Shown piece after piece: positions 45,450-56,120 of a stretch of DNA of 64,000 nt. The first letter of the stretch is position 1, and every line of letters starts with the position of its first letter. The notes beneath the pieces were generated by a model. That model saw nothing but the letters and a program-made list of their open reading frames with translations. It did no database searches and was not told where the DNA came from. Location: NCBI RefSeq assembly GCF_003386535.1, contig NZ_QTTN01000001.1:124001-188000 (forward strand), written 5' to 3'. The position numbers and the translations under genes were made by a program. This stretch comes from Paenibacillus taihuensis (GTDB taxonomy: Bacteria > Bacillota > Bacilli > Paenibacillales > Paenibacillaceae).

Positions 45450-47006
45450 CTAAAGCGCATGCAGCTTCCGATCCAAGCTCCGGTAGCCGATCGCTTCAGC
45501 CACATGCGGACTATCAACGCGTTCACACTGCTCCATATCTGCAATTGTCCTCGCAAGCTTCAAAATTCGGTCATGTGCCCGCAAACTTACGCCAAGTGTA
45601 TCAAAAGCAAGGCGCAGCAACTCATCCGCTTCCTTCGTGAGCAGCACTGCTCTTCGTAATGAAGCGCCAGCCAAATCGGTAAGTGGTTTTCCATGCGTTC
45701 CTTTACGTCCCTCACTGAAAGCAACAGCTTCAAACACGAGTTCTTTCATCTGAGCAGAAGTCATTCCGAGCTGCAAGCTTGCTGTCGCCGGCGGCCGGGG
45801 AACCTCGATATGCATATCGATCCGATCGAGAAGAGGACCGGATATTTTGGCCCGGTAACGAGAGAGCGTCACCTCACTGCAGCTGCAGCGGTGTTCTTCC
45901 GAATCGTGGCCATAATAGCCGCACGGGCAAGGATTCATCGAAGCCGCCAATAGAAAATGCGCCGGGAACCGGAACACCGCACGCGACCTAGCGATGGTCA
46001 CTTCGCGATCTTCCAGCGGCTGACGAAGCACTTCGAGTGCCGCTCGTGTAAATTCCGGCAGCTCATCTAGAAACAGTACCCCGCGATGTGCCAATGTCAC
46101 TTCTCCAGGCCTGGGAATTGAGCCTCCGCCGATCAATCCTGCCGCGGATATCGTATGATGCGGGCTGCGGAATTGCCGCTCCTTCAGCAGCGCCGGGATA
46201 CCGCCAGGCAGCTTCCCGGCAGCACTGTATATCTTCGTCACTTGCAGCGCTTCATCTTCAGAGAGTGGAGGCATGATGCCAGGCAGCCTCTTGGCCAGCA
46301 TCGTTTTCCCTGTGCCAGGCGGCCCTGACATTAACACATTATGTTTGCCAACCGCCGCAATCATTAAGGCTCTCTTCGCATGATGCTGGCCAAGCACATC
46401 CCCGAAATCACCATGTTGATGAATGCTCCCTACAAACATGCGGTTCAGTTCTTCTTGCGAACGAAGCGAATAATAACGCAGCGATTCCCATGCAACATTA
46501 TTTGTATCCGATTCTTTCAGCGTTAATAGATGAGTGACGGCGAACAGTTCCAACCCTTCAATACATGCGGCCTCTGAAGCATTAGAATGAGGCAGCAGCA
46601 CCTTCGTATTGCCTCTCAGCTTGGCTTGTTCCACCATCGCAAGAACACCAGGGATGGCGCGCACTTCGCCATTCAGTGCTAGCTCGCCAAGGACAATCAT
46701 ATCTTTAAACAATTCCGCTCGAAGCTGTCCGCTAGCAACTAAGATTCCAACTGCAATCGCAAGATCAAAGGCTGTTCCTTCTTTGCGCAAGTCGGCAGGT
46801 GCAAGATTAACTGTAATCCGCTCCATAGGGAAAGCGAATCCGCAATTTTTAATGGCTGCGCGAACGCGTTCGACTGATTCGCGGACGGCAGGATCAGGAA
46901 GGCCAACGATATTTACTTGTGGTAAACCGCTAGAAATGTCGACCTCAACAGCAATCATTCTGCCTTCGACGCCATAAACGCTGCCGCTGCTAATTTGTGT
47001 ATACAT
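45450..47006 (-). CDS. comM: ComM/YifB family Mg-chelatase-like AAA+ ATPase
   Basis: ATG 47006 is preceded on the minus strand by GGCGGAGGTG; the frame opens at 47069. The 518-residue product begins MYTQISSGSVYGVEGRMIAVEVDIS, with a ribosomal S5-like/Lon-type N-terminal domain. Walker A is GPPGTGKTMLA near residue 215. The Mg-chelatase ATPase motifs include FRSPHHTIS and GEVTLAHRGVLFLDELPEF. ComM is a hexameric branch-migration helicase that aids integration during natural transformation in Gram-negatives. Here it lies 4 kb from dprA, another transformation factor. Confidence 0.9.
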   Translation of the reverse strand: MYTQISSGSVYGVEGRMIAVEVDISSGLPQVNIVGLPDPAVRESVERVRAAIKNCGFAFPMERITVNLAPADLRKEGTAFDLAIAVGILVASGQLRAELFKDMIVLGELALNGEVRAIPGVLAMVEQAKLRGNTKVLLPHSNASEAACIEGLELFAVTHLLTLKESDTNNVAWESLRYYSLRSQEELNRMFVGSIHQHGDFGDVLGQHHAKRALMIAAVGKHNVLMSGPPGTGKTMLAKRLPGIMPPLSEDEALQVTKIYSAAGKLPGGIPALLKERQFRSPHHTISAAGLIGGGSIPRPGEVTLAHRGVLFLDELPEFTRAALEVLRQPLEDREVTIARSRAVFRFPAHFLLAASMNPCPCGYYGHDSEEHRCSCSEVTLSRYRAKISGPLLDRIDMHIEVPRPPATASLQLGMTSAQMKELVFEAVAFSEGRKGTHGKPLTDLAGASLRRAVLLTKEADELLRLAFDTLGVSLRAHDRILKLARTIADMEQCERVDSPHVAEAIGYRSLDRKLHAL

Positions 47007-47268
47007 AACAAAAAACACCTCCGCCATAAAATTCGGCTGAAGGTGCTTCCTCACAAGTCCGTTATCCAAGTCTTACTTCCTATTCATGATAGTACAGATT
47101 CAAAAATATTGTCAACAATGGCTCCTAACCGCTCCGAAATTGAACAGGGATTGCATGGCTATTGTCGAAAAGCTTAGAAAACAAGATCAAACTGCAAACG
47201 TGCGAAGGCTACATAAGCTTCCGTCCGCATGTTCGATGAAGAAGATACCGGAAAAGGAGAGACTCGCG

Positions 47269-48212
47269 ATGACATTGCAAAATTTCGAGACGAAAAATGT
47301 GCAAATCCGCAGCGCCTTTCAGGAACTTAAAAGGAATCATCCCGAACGATTGGAGAAGAGACTAAACTTATCGTGGAGCAACTGGGGCTTTGGGATGGAG
47401 TCGCTCGCAGAAACCGCAGCCCGGTTGCAGCATGCAGATATTCGTTATATTGAGCTGCATGGCAATCATTACGGACCGGATCTTGGCTACAATGTGAAGG
47501 AAGCACTTGATATTCTCGGTGCCCACAACATAAAAGTCGGAGGCGTCTGCGGAATGTTCTCGGCAGATAATGATATGGCCAGCAATCGGGCCGTCCATCG
47601 TCAAGCTGCCATCGATTATATGAAGCGTACGACAGAATTTACGGCTGCAGTCGGTGGTTCCTACATGCTTATTGTCCCTGCAGCGGTTGGCAGGCCACAG
47701 AAATACGACGATATGGAATTCGATCGCAGCGTCGAGACATTGCGCCTCGTCGCGGATCTGTTCATACAACATAATATTAAAGCGGCTATCGAACCGATTC
47801 GCTCAGCTGAAACGACGATCGTCCATTCGGTTGCCGAAGCGAAAGCCTATATTGAAGCAGTAAACCATCCGGGGATTCAGCACATTAACGCGGATGTGTA
47901 CCATATGCAAGTGGAAGAATCGCATATTGGCGAAGCGCTTCTAGCGTGTGGTGAACAGCTGGTAAATGTGCATATGGCGGATAGCAATCGTTGTGCGCTC
48001 GGAGAAGGCTCACTTGATCTGGATACTGTGATCATGTCGCTATACCTGCTCGGATTTACCGTGATGGCAGATATGTGACGCCAGAGCCGCTGGGCCCGGG
48101 CGGTGACCCGTATCCTGCCATGTTCGGCAAGCCGAATAAAGCGCAGCTGGATCGACTGGTGCTGCAGACTGCAAAGTACTTCAGAGAGAGGGAAGCAGTA
48201 CTGCTGGAGTGA
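47269..48212 (+). pseudogene. sugar phosphate isomerase/epimerase gene with a single-base frameshift near its 3' end
   Basis: ATG 47269 follows AAGGAGAGA. The first frame encodes about 269 residues of an AP-endonuclease-2-type TIM barrel: WSNWGFGMESLAETAARL, YIELHGNHYGPDLGYN, AAIEPIRSAETTIVH, INADVYHMQVEESHIGEAL and VHMADSNRCALGEG. It stops at TGA 48076-48078. A different frame beginning at about 48057 continues the expected protein (YRDGRYVTPEPLGPGGDPYP ... FGKPNK) to a TGA at 48210. One inserted base near 48057 would restore a complete ~315-residue enzyme. The gene is truncated, or a base is missing from the sequence. It stands alone, so the substrate is unknown. Confidence 0.8.
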
Positions 48213-48224
48213 TAGCAAGATGAG

Positions 48225-48262
48225 GAGGCGGTGCAGAGTTACTCTGCACCGCCTCTTTATTT
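48225..48262. terminator. terminator between isomerase and DinB-family gene
   Basis: GAGGCGGTGCAGAGT and ACTCTGCACCGCCTC are 15-base arms with a 1-base separation (effective loop about 5). TTTATTT follows on the plus strand. Confidence 0.75.
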
Positions 48263-48727
48263 GAGACCAAAGAATTGTACTATTTGTCCCCGGTGATGCG
48301 CATCATGCTCTACAAAATCCTCCAAGTAAAACAGTATCGTGAACGGATTCCCGTTCCCGTCACGGTATTCTTCTTCCTTCTGCGCATCATTCAACGACTT
48401 CAGCAACGTAACTAACTCTTCACGCACAGCGATACATCCGTTAATCAGCTCTTCACGGCTAATGGTCTTGGAATATGCAGCAGCATTACCATTAAACAGA
48501 TTAAAATCTGATTGTTTGTAGGTGAGCGGTTTGCCTTCTGCAATTGGAGCTATCGCTTCATTCATGAAGTGGCGATCCCACAGCATCATGTGAGCCATTA
48601 TTTCTCGGGTCGACCACTTGCCAGGTGCGAGCGGAGTAACCCATTCGTCATCTGATAATTGGCGGAGTGACGCCGCGAAAGGAATGTAGGATTCGAAAGC
48701 GATCATTAGAGATGGAATCGTATGCAT
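48257..48727 (-). CDS. DinB family protein, probably SOS-induced
   Basis: I choose ATG 48727 (MHTIPSLMIAFESYIPFAAS), about 12 bases after AAGGAG; the frame extends to 48769 but crosses the promoter. The 156-residue protein is a four-helix DinB-fold: KWSTREIMAHMMLWDRHF carries one metal-binding His, and EHDAHHRGQI supplies the other two. Members bind divalent metals, and some are thiol-S-transferases; the founder, B. subtilis dinB, is DNA-damage inducible. The promoter contains a LexA box in its spacer, so SOS control is very likely. The 3' end meets the isomerase pseudogene. Confidence 0.87.
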   Translation of the reverse strand: MHTIPSLMIAFESYIPFAASLRQLSDDEWVTPLAPGKWSTREIMAHMMLWDRHFMNEAIAPIAEGKPLTYKQSDFNLFNGNAAAYSKTISREELINGCIAVREELVTLLKSLNDAQKEEEYRDGNGNPFTILFYLEDFVEHDAHHRGQIVQFFGLK

Positions 48728-48764
48728 GAGAATGAACAACTCCTTGGAAGAGAATGGTACACTT

Positions 48765-48793
48765 ATCATAAAACGAACTTATGTTCGTGTCAA
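48765..48793 (-). promoter_or_regulatory. sigma-A promoter of the DinB-family gene
   Basis: On the minus strand, TTGACA (complement of 48788-48793) and TATGAT (complement of 48765-48770) are separated by exactly 17 bases. The LexA box occupies the spacer. Confidence 0.8.
48774..48787 (-). promoter_or_regulatory. LexA/DinR SOS box
   Basis: CGAACTTATGTTCG matches the Bacillota LexA consensus CGAACRNRYGTTYG in both half sites. It lies fully within the promoter spacer, where LexA would block RNA polymerase. Confidence 0.85.
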
Positions 48794-49046
48794 TAATTTG
48801 AAAAAGTTCGGCAATACTAGTCGTGAACTGCCAACCGTCATGAGGGCTAAAGAAGGGCTGCAGCGGAGAAATGTTATCAATTTGTTTAATTTCATCGCTT
48901 TTCATATCGATTTGAGATGAAACATATATCAAAAAAGATAGCATCTTGTGCTAAAAAAATAGGAAAGCCATGACGAAACGTGTTACAATACTTATGGTTT
49001 TGTGTACATACGTAGGAGTTAACTGCGGATAGGAGGATTTTCGTAA

Positions 49047-50207
49047 ATGAATATCCATGAGTATCAAGGAAAACAATTGCTGAAACAATACGGAGTTGCG
49101 GTGCCGGAAGGTAAAGTTGCATTCTCCGTTGATGAAGCGGTAGAAGCAGCGAAATCGCTCGGTACGCCGGTCGTCGTTGTTAAAGCGCAGATTCATGCTG
49201 GCGGCCGCGGTAAAGCGGGCGGCGTAAAGGTTGCCAAAAATTTGGACGAGGTTCGCGAATACGCTAACCAAATCCTTGGTAAGGTTCTCGTTACGCACCA
49301 AACTGGCCCTGAAGGTAAAGAGGTTAAGCGCCTCTTGATCGAACAAGGCTGCGACATTAAGAAAGAATACTACATTGGTCTCGTTGTAGACCGTGTAACT
49401 GGACGCATCGTAATGATGGCTTCCGAAGAGGGCGGCACTGAGATTGAAGAAGTTGCTGAGCACACGCCCGAGAAGATCTTCAAAGAAGTAATCGACCCAG
49501 CGGTTGGACTTCAAGTGTTCCAAGCGCGTAAGCTCGCTTACTCGATCAACATTCCTAATGAGCTGGTGAACAAAGCGGCTAAATTCATGATGTCGCTGTA
49601 CACGGCTTTCGTTGATAAGGACTGCTCCATCGCAGAGATCAACCCGCTCGTCGTTACTGGCGACGGCAATGTAATGGCGCTTGACGCGAAGCTGAACTTC
49701 GATTCCAACGCGCTGTACCGTCACAAAGACATCCTTGAGCTTCGTGACCTTGACGAAGAAGATGAGAAGGAAATTCAAGCGTCCAAGTTCGACCTCAGCT
49801 ACATCGCACTCGATGGCAACATCGGTTGTATGGTTAACGGCGCTGGTCTTGCTATGGCGACAATGGATATTATCAAGTACTACGGCGGCGACCCTGCGAA
49901 CTTCCTGGACGTAGGCGGCGGTGCTACAAAAGAAAAAGTAACGGAAGCGTTCAAGATCATTCTCTCCGATGAGAAGGTTAAAGGCATTTTCGTTAACATT
50001 TTCGGCGGCATTATGAAATGCGATATTATCGCAGACGGTGTTATTTCTGCAGCGAAAGAGCTCGGTCTTGACCGTCCGCTCGTCGTTCGTCTGGAAGGCA
50101 CTAACGTAGAGCTTGGCAAGAAAATGTTGAATGAGTCCGGACTGAACATCGTGGCTGCGGATTCGATGGCCGACGGTGCACAAAAAATCGTTGCGCTTGT
50201 GAAGTAA
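49047..50207 (+). CDS. sucC: succinyl-CoA synthetase (ADP-forming), beta subunit
   Basis: The 386-residue ATP-grasp beta subunit of the TCA-cycle enzyme that makes ATP from succinyl-CoA. It begins [17 protein letters not shown]. It contains [18 protein letters not shown] and [22 protein letters not shown], and ends with the GGIMKCD-type loop and [11 protein letters not shown]. The ATG follows AGGAGGATTTTC. It is co-transcribed with sucD; a TACAAT at 48984 with an extended -10 TG may be the promoter, but the -35 is weak. Confidence 0.96.
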   Translation: MNIHEYQGKQLLKQYGVAVPEGKVAFSVDEAVEAAKSLGTPVVVVKAQIHAGGRGKAGGVKVAKNLDEVREYANQILGKVLVTHQTGPEGKEVKRLLIEQGCDIKKEYYIGLVVDRVTGRIVMMASEEGGTEIEEVAEHTPEKIFKEVIDPAVGLQVFQARKLAYSINIPNELVNKAAKFMMSLYTAFVDKDCSIAEINPLVVTGDGNVMALDAKLNFDSNALYRHKDILELRDLDEEDEKEIQASKFDLSYIALDGNIGCMVNGAGLAMATMDIIKYYGGDPANFLDVGGGATKEKVTEAFKIILSDEKVKGIFVNIFGGIMKCDIIADGVISAAKELGLDRPLVVRLEGTNVELGKKMLNESGLNIVAADSMADGAQKIVALVK

Positions 50208-50265
50208 GACATCTGAAGTCGCACTTTCCGCGGCATACGAATTCATTTAGGGGATGTGAGTTTCG

Positions 50266-51195
50266 ATGAGCATTTTGGTAGACAAAAATACAAAAGTCAT
50301 TACGCAAGGTATTACCGGTGCAACAGGTCTTTTCCATGCGAAAGGCGCTTTGGAATACGGTACTCAAATGGTTGGCGGCGTTACACCTGGCAAAGGCGAC
50401 ACGAACGTTGACATTACGCTTGAGAACGGCACTGTAGTATCCCTTCCAGTATTCAATACAGTAGCTGATGCAGTAGCTAAGACTGGCGCAACTGCTTCGG
50501 TTATTTACGTACCGCCGGCATTCGCTGCAGACTCCATCTTGGAAGCTGTTGATGCTGAGCTGGATCTCGTTATCTGTATTACTGAAGGTATTCCGGTCAT
50601 CGATATGATCAAAGTAAAACGGTACATGGAAGGCCGTAAAACGCGCCTGATCGGACCGAACTGCCCAGGCGTTATTACGCCAGGCGAATGCAAAATCGGC
50701 ATCATGCCGGGCTACATCCATACAAAAGGCCACGTAGGCGTTGTTTCCCGTAGCGGAACGCTCACTTACGAGGCAGTTCACCAGCTGACTACTCGCGGCA
50801 TTGGTCAATCCTCTGCTGTAGGTATCGGCGGCGACCCTGTTAAAGGCTCCGAGTTCATCGACATCTTGAACATGTTCAATGAAGATCCGGACACTTACGC
50901 AGTTATCATGATCGGTGAGATCGGCGGCTCCGCTGAAGAAGAAGCAGCGGAGTGGGTCAAAGCGAACATGAAGAAGCCGGTTGTCGGCTTCATCGGCGGC
51001 GCAACAGCGCCTCCAGGCAAACGTATGGGTCATGCTGGCGCAATCATTTCCGGCGGAAAAGGTACTGCAGCTGAGAAAATTGCAACGCTTGAGAAATGCG
51101 GTATCCGCGTAGCTCCAACGCCTTCCGAAATGGGCTCCACACTTGTGGCTGTTCTGGAAGAGCGCGGCATGCTTGACAAGTGCAAAACGCACTAA
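50266..51195 (+). CDS. sucD: succinyl-CoA synthetase, alpha subunit
   Basis: A 309-residue subunit. [21 protein letters not shown] binds CoA. The phosphohistidine is in [15 protein letters not shown], and [21 protein letters not shown] is conserved. It forms heterodimers or tetramers with SucC. The ATG follows GGGGATGTGAG. A stem-loop terminator follows at 51229. Confidence 0.96.
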   Translation: MSILVDKNTKVITQGITGATGLFHAKGALEYGTQMVGGVTPGKGDTNVDITLENGTVVSLPVFNTVADAVAKTGATASVIYVPPAFAADSILEAVDAELDLVICITEGIPVIDMIKVKRYMEGRKTRLIGPNCPGVITPGECKIGIMPGYIHTKGHVGVVSRSGTLTYEAVHQLTTRGIGQSSAVGIGGDPVKGSEFIDILNMFNEDPDTYAVIMIGEIGGSAEEEAAEWVKANMKKPVVGFIGGATAPPGKRMGHAGAIISGGKGTAAEKIATLEKCGIRVAPTPSEMGSTLVAVLEERGMLDKCKTH

Positions 51196-51228
51196 GCTAC
51201 GCTTAGCAATTGCATAGAACGAAAAGGT

Positions 51229-51279
51229 AAGCAACCTTTCGAATGGCCCTTCATGGGCTTTCGGAGGTTGCTTTTTTTC
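51229..51279 (+). terminator. Rho-independent terminator of sucCD
   Basis: AGCAACCT and AGGTTGCT enclose an inner TGGCCC-TTCA-TGGGCT stem and are followed by seven Ts. Confidence 0.8.
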
Positions 51280-51367
51280 ATTATTTACCATAATCGGCTT
51301 GCATTCTCGTTCCTTCAAAGGCACAATAAAGAAGAATGCGAGCCTTCTAACGAGAGGGCTGAGCAGA

Positions 51368-52495
51368 ATGAATATGGAATTAATGAAGCGCAGAGAGCTG
51401 TTAATCACATTGCACGAAACGCCAGGCATCGGCTGGCAATCGATTCGGAAGGCTGTAGACAGCGGCGAATGGCAATCCTTCGAGCGATTTGCCCCGGAAG
51501 CATGGGTGACGTCAGTGGGACTGAAGCTTGATCAGGCGCGGGCATTATCGAATGCGTTTACAAACTTGGATGTTGGGGCAAGAGAAGAACGAATGAAGCA
51601 GCTGGGCATTAAAGTCATTACCTGCTTGGACGAGGACTATCCGGAATTGCTCAAGGAATCTCCACAGCCGCCATGGGTTTTATACGCTATCGGCAAGGAT
51701 ACACTGCTGAATAGGCACTCCATTTCAATTGTAGGAACGAGAGGGCCGACGACATATGGGCGAAGAACGGCTTCTGAGCTTGCTAGAAAGCTCTCTGAGC
51801 GGGGTTTGACCGTTGTTAGCGGGATGGCGAGGGGAATTGACGCTTTAGCGCATGAGGGCGCTTTACAGGGCGCAGGGAGCACGATTGCCGTACTTGGTAC
51901 TCCCGTGACGCAGATCTATCCGCCAGACAATCGCCAGCTGTATGCTGATATTGCGAAGAACGGGCTAGTTATATCCGAGGTTCCGATCGGTACACCATTT
52001 CATCCTGGATTGTTTCCGCTTCGTAATCGAATAATAGCAGCTTTGTCTCTCGGCACAGTTGTGGTCGAGGCGGCGGAGCGCAGCGGTTCACTTATTACAG
52101 CGGATCAGGCGCTCGAGATGTCGCGAGACGTGTTCGCTGTACCTGGGCCGATATCTTCGCCGAAGAGTGCAGGCACGAATGGTTTAATCCGCCAAGGAGC
52201 AAAACTGGTGACTTCTTACGAAGATATTTTAGAAGAATACACCGGGTTGCCGATATATGATCAAGCAGTGCGAGATGCAAGAGGACGAGCCGAATCTTGG
52301 GCGAGTAATACTGAGGTAGATCTAAGTGAAAATGAAGCGATTATCTATCGTTTCTTGTGCGAAGAGCCTCGTTCTGTAGACCAGCTTCATGAGCTTTCAT
52401 CGTTCCCTTTTGGACTTTTGCATTCAGTTCTGATAAATTTAACTTTAAAACGTAAGATTGAACAGCATTCAGGTTCCATATATAGTGTAATGTAG
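51368..52495 (+). CDS. dprA: DNA processing protein DprA
   Basis: The RecA loader onto transforming ssDNA. I take ATG 51368 (or 51374), downstream of GAGAGGGC; the frame opens at 51299. An N-terminal SAM-like helical region (about 10-70) precedes the Rossmann domain: SIVGTRGPTTYGRRTASELARKL, VSGMARGIDALAHEGAL, FPLRNRIIAALS and VVEAAERSGSLITADQALE. The C-terminal winged-helix module (about 310-375) ends in KIEQHSGSIYSVM. It is followed by topA, as in Bacillus. Confidence 0.94.
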   Translation: MNMELMKRRELLITLHETPGIGWQSIRKAVDSGEWQSFERFAPEAWVTSVGLKLDQARALSNAFTNLDVGAREERMKQLGIKVITCLDEDYPELLKESPQPPWVLYAIGKDTLLNRHSISIVGTRGPTTYGRRTASELARKLSERGLTVVSGMARGIDALAHEGALQGAGSTIAVLGTPVTQIYPPDNRQLYADIAKNGLVISEVPIGTPFHPGLFPLRNRIIAALSLGTVVVEAAERSGSLITADQALEMSRDVFAVPGPISSPKSAGTNGLIRQGAKLVTSYEDILEEYTGLPIYDQAVRDARGRAESWASNTEVDLSENEAIIYRFLCEEPRSVDQLHELSSFPFGLLHSVLINLTLKRKIEQHSGSIYSVM

Positions 52496-52521
52496 CGTGA
52501 AGCGGAGAGGAGGGCGCAGCA

Positions 52522-54627
52522 GTGGCAGATTCCCTTGTCATTGTCGAGTCACCGGCAAAAGCGAAGACAATCGGCAAATACCTCGGCAGCAAATACATCG
52601 TAAAAGCATCGATGGGTCATATTCGTGATTTGCCGAAGAGCCAAATCGGTGTTGAAGTCGAAAACGATTTTAACCCCAAATATATAACGATTCGTGGCAA
52701 AGGCAGCGTCCTGAAGGAATTGAAGGATGCCAGCAAAAAAGTAAAAAAAGTATATCTCGCAGCTGACCCTGATCGCGAGGGGGAAGCTATCGCATGGCAC
52801 TTGGCGCATTATCTCGAAATTAACGAGAGTGATTCGTGCCGGGTTGTATTCAACGAGATTACGAAGCAGGCCGTGAAGGATGCGTTCAAAGCGCCGCGTC
52901 CGATCAATATGGACCTGGTGAACGCGCAGCAAGCGCGTCGTATTCTTGACCGGCTTGTTGGTTACAAGATTAGTCCGCTTCTATGGAAGAAAGTGAAGAA
53001 GGGGCTATCTGCCGGACGTGTTCAATCCGTTGCGGTGAAGCTCATTATCGATCGCGAGAACGAGATTGAAGCTTTCGTACCGGAAGAGTATTGGACGATT
53101 ACCGCGCAGCTGAAGCAAGGCAACGCAACCTTCGAAGCGAAGTATCATTCGTTGAATGGCGAGAAGCGCGAGCTTGGCAATGAAGCTGACGTTCAAGAAG
53201 TAATGAAGGCGATGGGCGCTTCGGCGTTCACGGTTGTCGAAGTGAAAGAGAAGGAACGGCTGCGTAATCCGGCAGCACCGTTCATTACGAGCTCCTTGCA
53301 GCAGGAAGCGGCTCGTAAGCTAGGCTACCGCGCGTCCAAGACGATGTCGGTCGCACAGCAGCTTTATGAGGGCGTTGATCTCGGTAAAGAAGGGACAGTC
53401 GGTCTCATCACCTATATGAGAACAGACTCGACTCGCATCTCACCTGTCGCGCAAGAAGAAGCGAAGACTTATATTGAAGAGAAATATGGCGCGAATTACT
53501 TTCCTGAGCAGCCGCGTGTCAATACGAAGAAGAACAGCAACGCGCAGGACGCGCACGAAGCTGTTCGTCCGACTTCCATATTCCGCGATCCAGAGTCGGT
53601 AAAAGAGTTCTTGAGTCGTGATCAGTTCAGGCTGTATAAGCTCGTATGGGACCGTTTCGTCTCGAGCCAGATGTCGTCAGCGATTCTGGATACGATGACG
53701 GTAGATTTAACTGTTGGCTCCGGGGCCGTATTTAGAGCTGTTGGCTCGAAAGTAAAGTTCCCAGGCTTTATGAAAATCTACGTTGAAGGCAATGATGACG
53801 GCACGACAACGGACGATGAGAAATTCCTGCCGCCGCTTGCAGTCGGTGACGTTGTAGGCACGGAGTCGATCGAGCCGAAGCAGCACTTTACGCAGCCGCC
53901 GCCGCGTTACTCCGAAGCCCGTCTCGTACGGATGATGGAGGAAGTCGGCATCGGACGTCCGAGTACTTACGCACCGACGCTGGAGACAATTCAGAAGCGC
54001 GGTTATGTCGCGATTGAAGAGAAGAAGTTCATCCCGACAGAACTAGGTGAGCTCGTCATTCAGATGATGGAAGAGTTCTTCCCGGAAATTCTCGACGCTG
54101 AATTTACTGCGCATATGGAAGATGATCTCGACCATGTTGAAGATGGTAAGGAAGATTGGGTAAAGGTACTCGCGAACTTCTATACCTCTTTCGAGAAGCG
54201 GCTTGAAGTAGCTGAGGAAGAGATGAAGGAAGTTGAGCTTCAAGACGAAATTTCCGATGAAATCTGCGAGAAATGCGGCCGTCATCTAGTCTACAAGATG
54301 GGGCGCTTCGGTAAGTTTCTGGCTTGCTCCGGGTTCCCGGATTGCCGGAATACGAAACCGATTGTTAAGGACATTGGCGTCACTTGTCCGAAATGTCATG
54401 AAGGCAAGATCATCGAGCGGCGCAGCAAGAAAGGCCGTTTCTTCTATGGCTGTGATCACTACCCGGGCTGCGATTATGTCTCATGGGATAAACCCGTGAG
54501 CAAGCCTTGTCCGCAGTGTAACGGTGTTATGGTGGAGAAGCGCAATAAGAGCGGAGCGAAGCTGATCTGCACGCAGTGCGATTATAATGAAGAAGCTATT
54601 GAGGATCAGGAGCCGGCGGAGCTATAA
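52522..54627 (+). CDS. topA: DNA topoisomerase I
   Basis: A 701-residue type IA enzyme that relaxes negative supercoils. GTG 52522 follows GAGAGGAGGGC. The Toprim domain has [27 protein letters not shown] and PRTR-like sequence. The catalytic Tyr lies in [14 protein letters not shown] (about residue 300). The C terminus carries three zinc ribbons: CEKCGRHL...[15 protein letters not shown]...CDHYPGC and CPQCNG...CTQC. Confidence 0.96.
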   Translation: MADSLVIVESPAKAKTIGKYLGSKYIVKASMGHIRDLPKSQIGVEVENDFNPKYITIRGKGSVLKELKDASKKVKKVYLAADPDREGEAIAWHLAHYLEINESDSCRVVFNEITKQAVKDAFKAPRPINMDLVNAQQARRILDRLVGYKISPLLWKKVKKGLSAGRVQSVAVKLIIDRENEIEAFVPEEYWTITAQLKQGNATFEAKYHSLNGEKRELGNEADVQEVMKAMGASAFTVVEVKEKERLRNPAAPFITSSLQQEAARKLGYRASKTMSVAQQLYEGVDLGKEGTVGLITYMRTDSTRISPVAQEEAKTYIEEKYGANYFPEQPRVNTKKNSNAQDAHEAVRPTSIFRDPESVKEFLSRDQFRLYKLVWDRFVSSQMSSAILDTMTVDLTVGSGAVFRAVGSKVKFPGFMKIYVEGNDDGTTTDDEKFLPPLAVGDVVGTESIEPKQHFTQPPPRYSEARLVRMMEEVGIGRPSTYAPTLETIQKRGYVAIEEKKFIPTELGELVIQMMEEFFPEILDAEFTAHMEDDLDHVEDGKEDWVKVLANFYTSFEKRLEVAEEEMKEVELQDEISDEICEKCGRHLVYKMGRFGKFLACSGFPDCRNTKPIVKDIGVTCPKCHEGKIIERRSKKGRFFYGCDHYPGCDYVSWDKPVSKPCPQCNGVMVEKRNKSGAKLICTQCDYNEEAIEDQEPAEL

Positions 54628-54705
54628 CGCCGGCTGACCTCATGTCTTGAACTATAGATTTCGATTGAAACGTGATTGGCGTATTTTGAAAGGATGGTAA
54701 GTGCA

Positions 54706-56052
54706 TTGACAGAATTACAGCGTGTAACAGTCATAGGAGCGGGGCTTGCAGGCAGCGAAGCTGCTTGGCAGATTGCCTCGCAAGGCGTACCTGTTACGCT
54801 TTATGAGATGAGACCGGAGAGACAGACGCCGGCTCACCATACGAAGAACTTCGCGGAGCTCGTGTGCAGCAACAGCTTGCGCGCGAATGGCCTTGCGAAT
54901 GCGGTAGGCGTATTGAAAGAAGAGATGCGCAGAATGAATTCACTCATACTCGATTGCGCAGACCGGAATGCTGTCCCGGCGGGCGGCGCGCTTGCTGTGG
55001 ACCGTGACGGCTTCTCAGGCGACGTCACGCGTATTTTGAAAGAACATCCTCTGATTGATGTCCGTACGGAAGAAGTAACAGAGATTCCGAAGGATGGCAT
55101 CGTGCTTATAGCGACAGGTCCATTGACGGCGCCGAGCCTGTCGGCAAAAATTCAGGAGCTGCTCGGCCAGGAGTATTTCTATTTCTACGATGCGGCTGCG
55201 CCGATCGTGGAGAAGGACTCCATCGACATGTCGAAGGTATATCTTGCTTCCCGTTATGATAAAGGCGAAGCGGCTTATCTGAACTGTCCGATGACGGAAG
55301 AGGAGTTTGATATTTTCTACGAAGCATTAACGACAGCCGAGAAGGCAGAGCTGAAGGAGTTCGAGAAAGAGCAATACTTCGAAGGCTGTATGCCAATCGA
55401 AGTCATGGCTAGCCGCGGCAAGCAGACGGCACTTTACGGGCCGATGAAGCCGGTTGGACTAATCAATCCGCATACGGGCAAGCTTCCGCACGCCGTTGTT
55501 CAGCTTCGTCAAGATAACGCAGCAGGCACGCTGTACAACCTGGTAGGGTTCCAGACCCATCTGAAGTGGGGGGAGCAGAAGCGGGTCTTCTCGCTAATTC
55601 CTGGTCTTGAGAACGCAGAGTTTGTCCGTTTTGGCGTTATGCATCGTAACACGTTCATTAACTCGCCGAAGCTGCTTCGGCCGACGTATCAAACCATCAA
55701 CCGCGATTCGCTGTTCTTCGCAGGCCAAATGACTGGCGTTGAAGGTTACGTCGAGTCCGCGGCGTCCGGCTTGATCGCAGGTCTTAACGCTGGACGTTTG
55801 GCTCGCGGTTTGGAACCGCTAGTACTCCCAGCGGATACGACGCTCGGCAGTATGGCGCAGTACATTACGACGGCCGATTTCAAGCACTTCCAGCCGATGA
55901 ATGCGAATTTCGGCTTGTTCCCGCCGCTTGAGAAGCGGATGCGCAGCAAAAAGGACAAGAACGATGCAATCGCTAATCGCGCGTTAGATCAGTTAGCTCG
56001 GTTTAAAGCGGAGCAGCTTGGTTACGCGGCGGAAGAAGCGGTTCACGAGTAA
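54706..56052 (+). CDS. trmFO: methylenetetrahydrofolate-tRNA (uracil54-C5)-methyltransferase TrmFO
   Basis: Makes ribothymidine-54 in tRNA using folate and FAD. I take TTG 54706 ([20 protein letters not shown]), after AAAGGATGG; the frame is open to 54676. The FAD motif GAGLAG is at the start. Other motifs are [13 protein letters not shown], with a functional cysteine, and [33 protein letters not shown]. About 448 residues. In most Bacillales xerC follows; here hslV follows directly after a terminator. Confidence 0.94.
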   Translation: MTELQRVTVIGAGLAGSEAAWQIASQGVPVTLYEMRPERQTPAHHTKNFAELVCSNSLRANGLANAVGVLKEEMRRMNSLILDCADRNAVPAGGALAVDRDGFSGDVTRILKEHPLIDVRTEEVTEIPKDGIVLIATGPLTAPSLSAKIQELLGQEYFYFYDAAAPIVEKDSIDMSKVYLASRYDKGEAAYLNCPMTEEEFDIFYEALTTAEKAELKEFEKEQYFEGCMPIEVMASRGKQTALYGPMKPVGLINPHTGKLPHAVVQLRQDNAAGTLYNLVGFQTHLKWGEQKRVFSLIPGLENAEFVRFGVMHRNTFINSPKLLRPTYQTINRDSLFFAGQMTGVEGYVESAASGLIAGLNAGRLARGLEPLVLPADTTLGSMAQYITTADFKHFQPMNANFGLFPPLEKRMRSKKDKNDAIANRALDQLARFKAEQLGYAAEEAVHE

Positions 56053-56082
56053 AAGTAAACCTATACATCTTGCAGTAGACAG

Positions 56083-56120
56083 CAGCGGCAGCGAGATTTC
56101 TACGCCGCTGTTTACTTTTA
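56083..56120 (+). terminator. probable terminator after trmFO
   Basis: CAGCGGC (56083-56089) and GCCGCTG (56104-56110) form a 7-bp stem with a 14-base loop, followed by TTTACTTTTA. It occupies the usual xerC position. Confidence 0.55.

Noticed and set aside
48951-50246. 431-codon ORF antisense to sucC
   Set aside because: It mirrors sucC in a fixed frame, has no ribosome-binding site and reads like reverse-complement codon bias. sucC on the other strand is unmistakable.
50101-51429. 442-codon ORF antisense to sucD
   Set aside because: Same explanation: a shadow of a highly expressed, codon-biased gene, crossing the sucD terminator.
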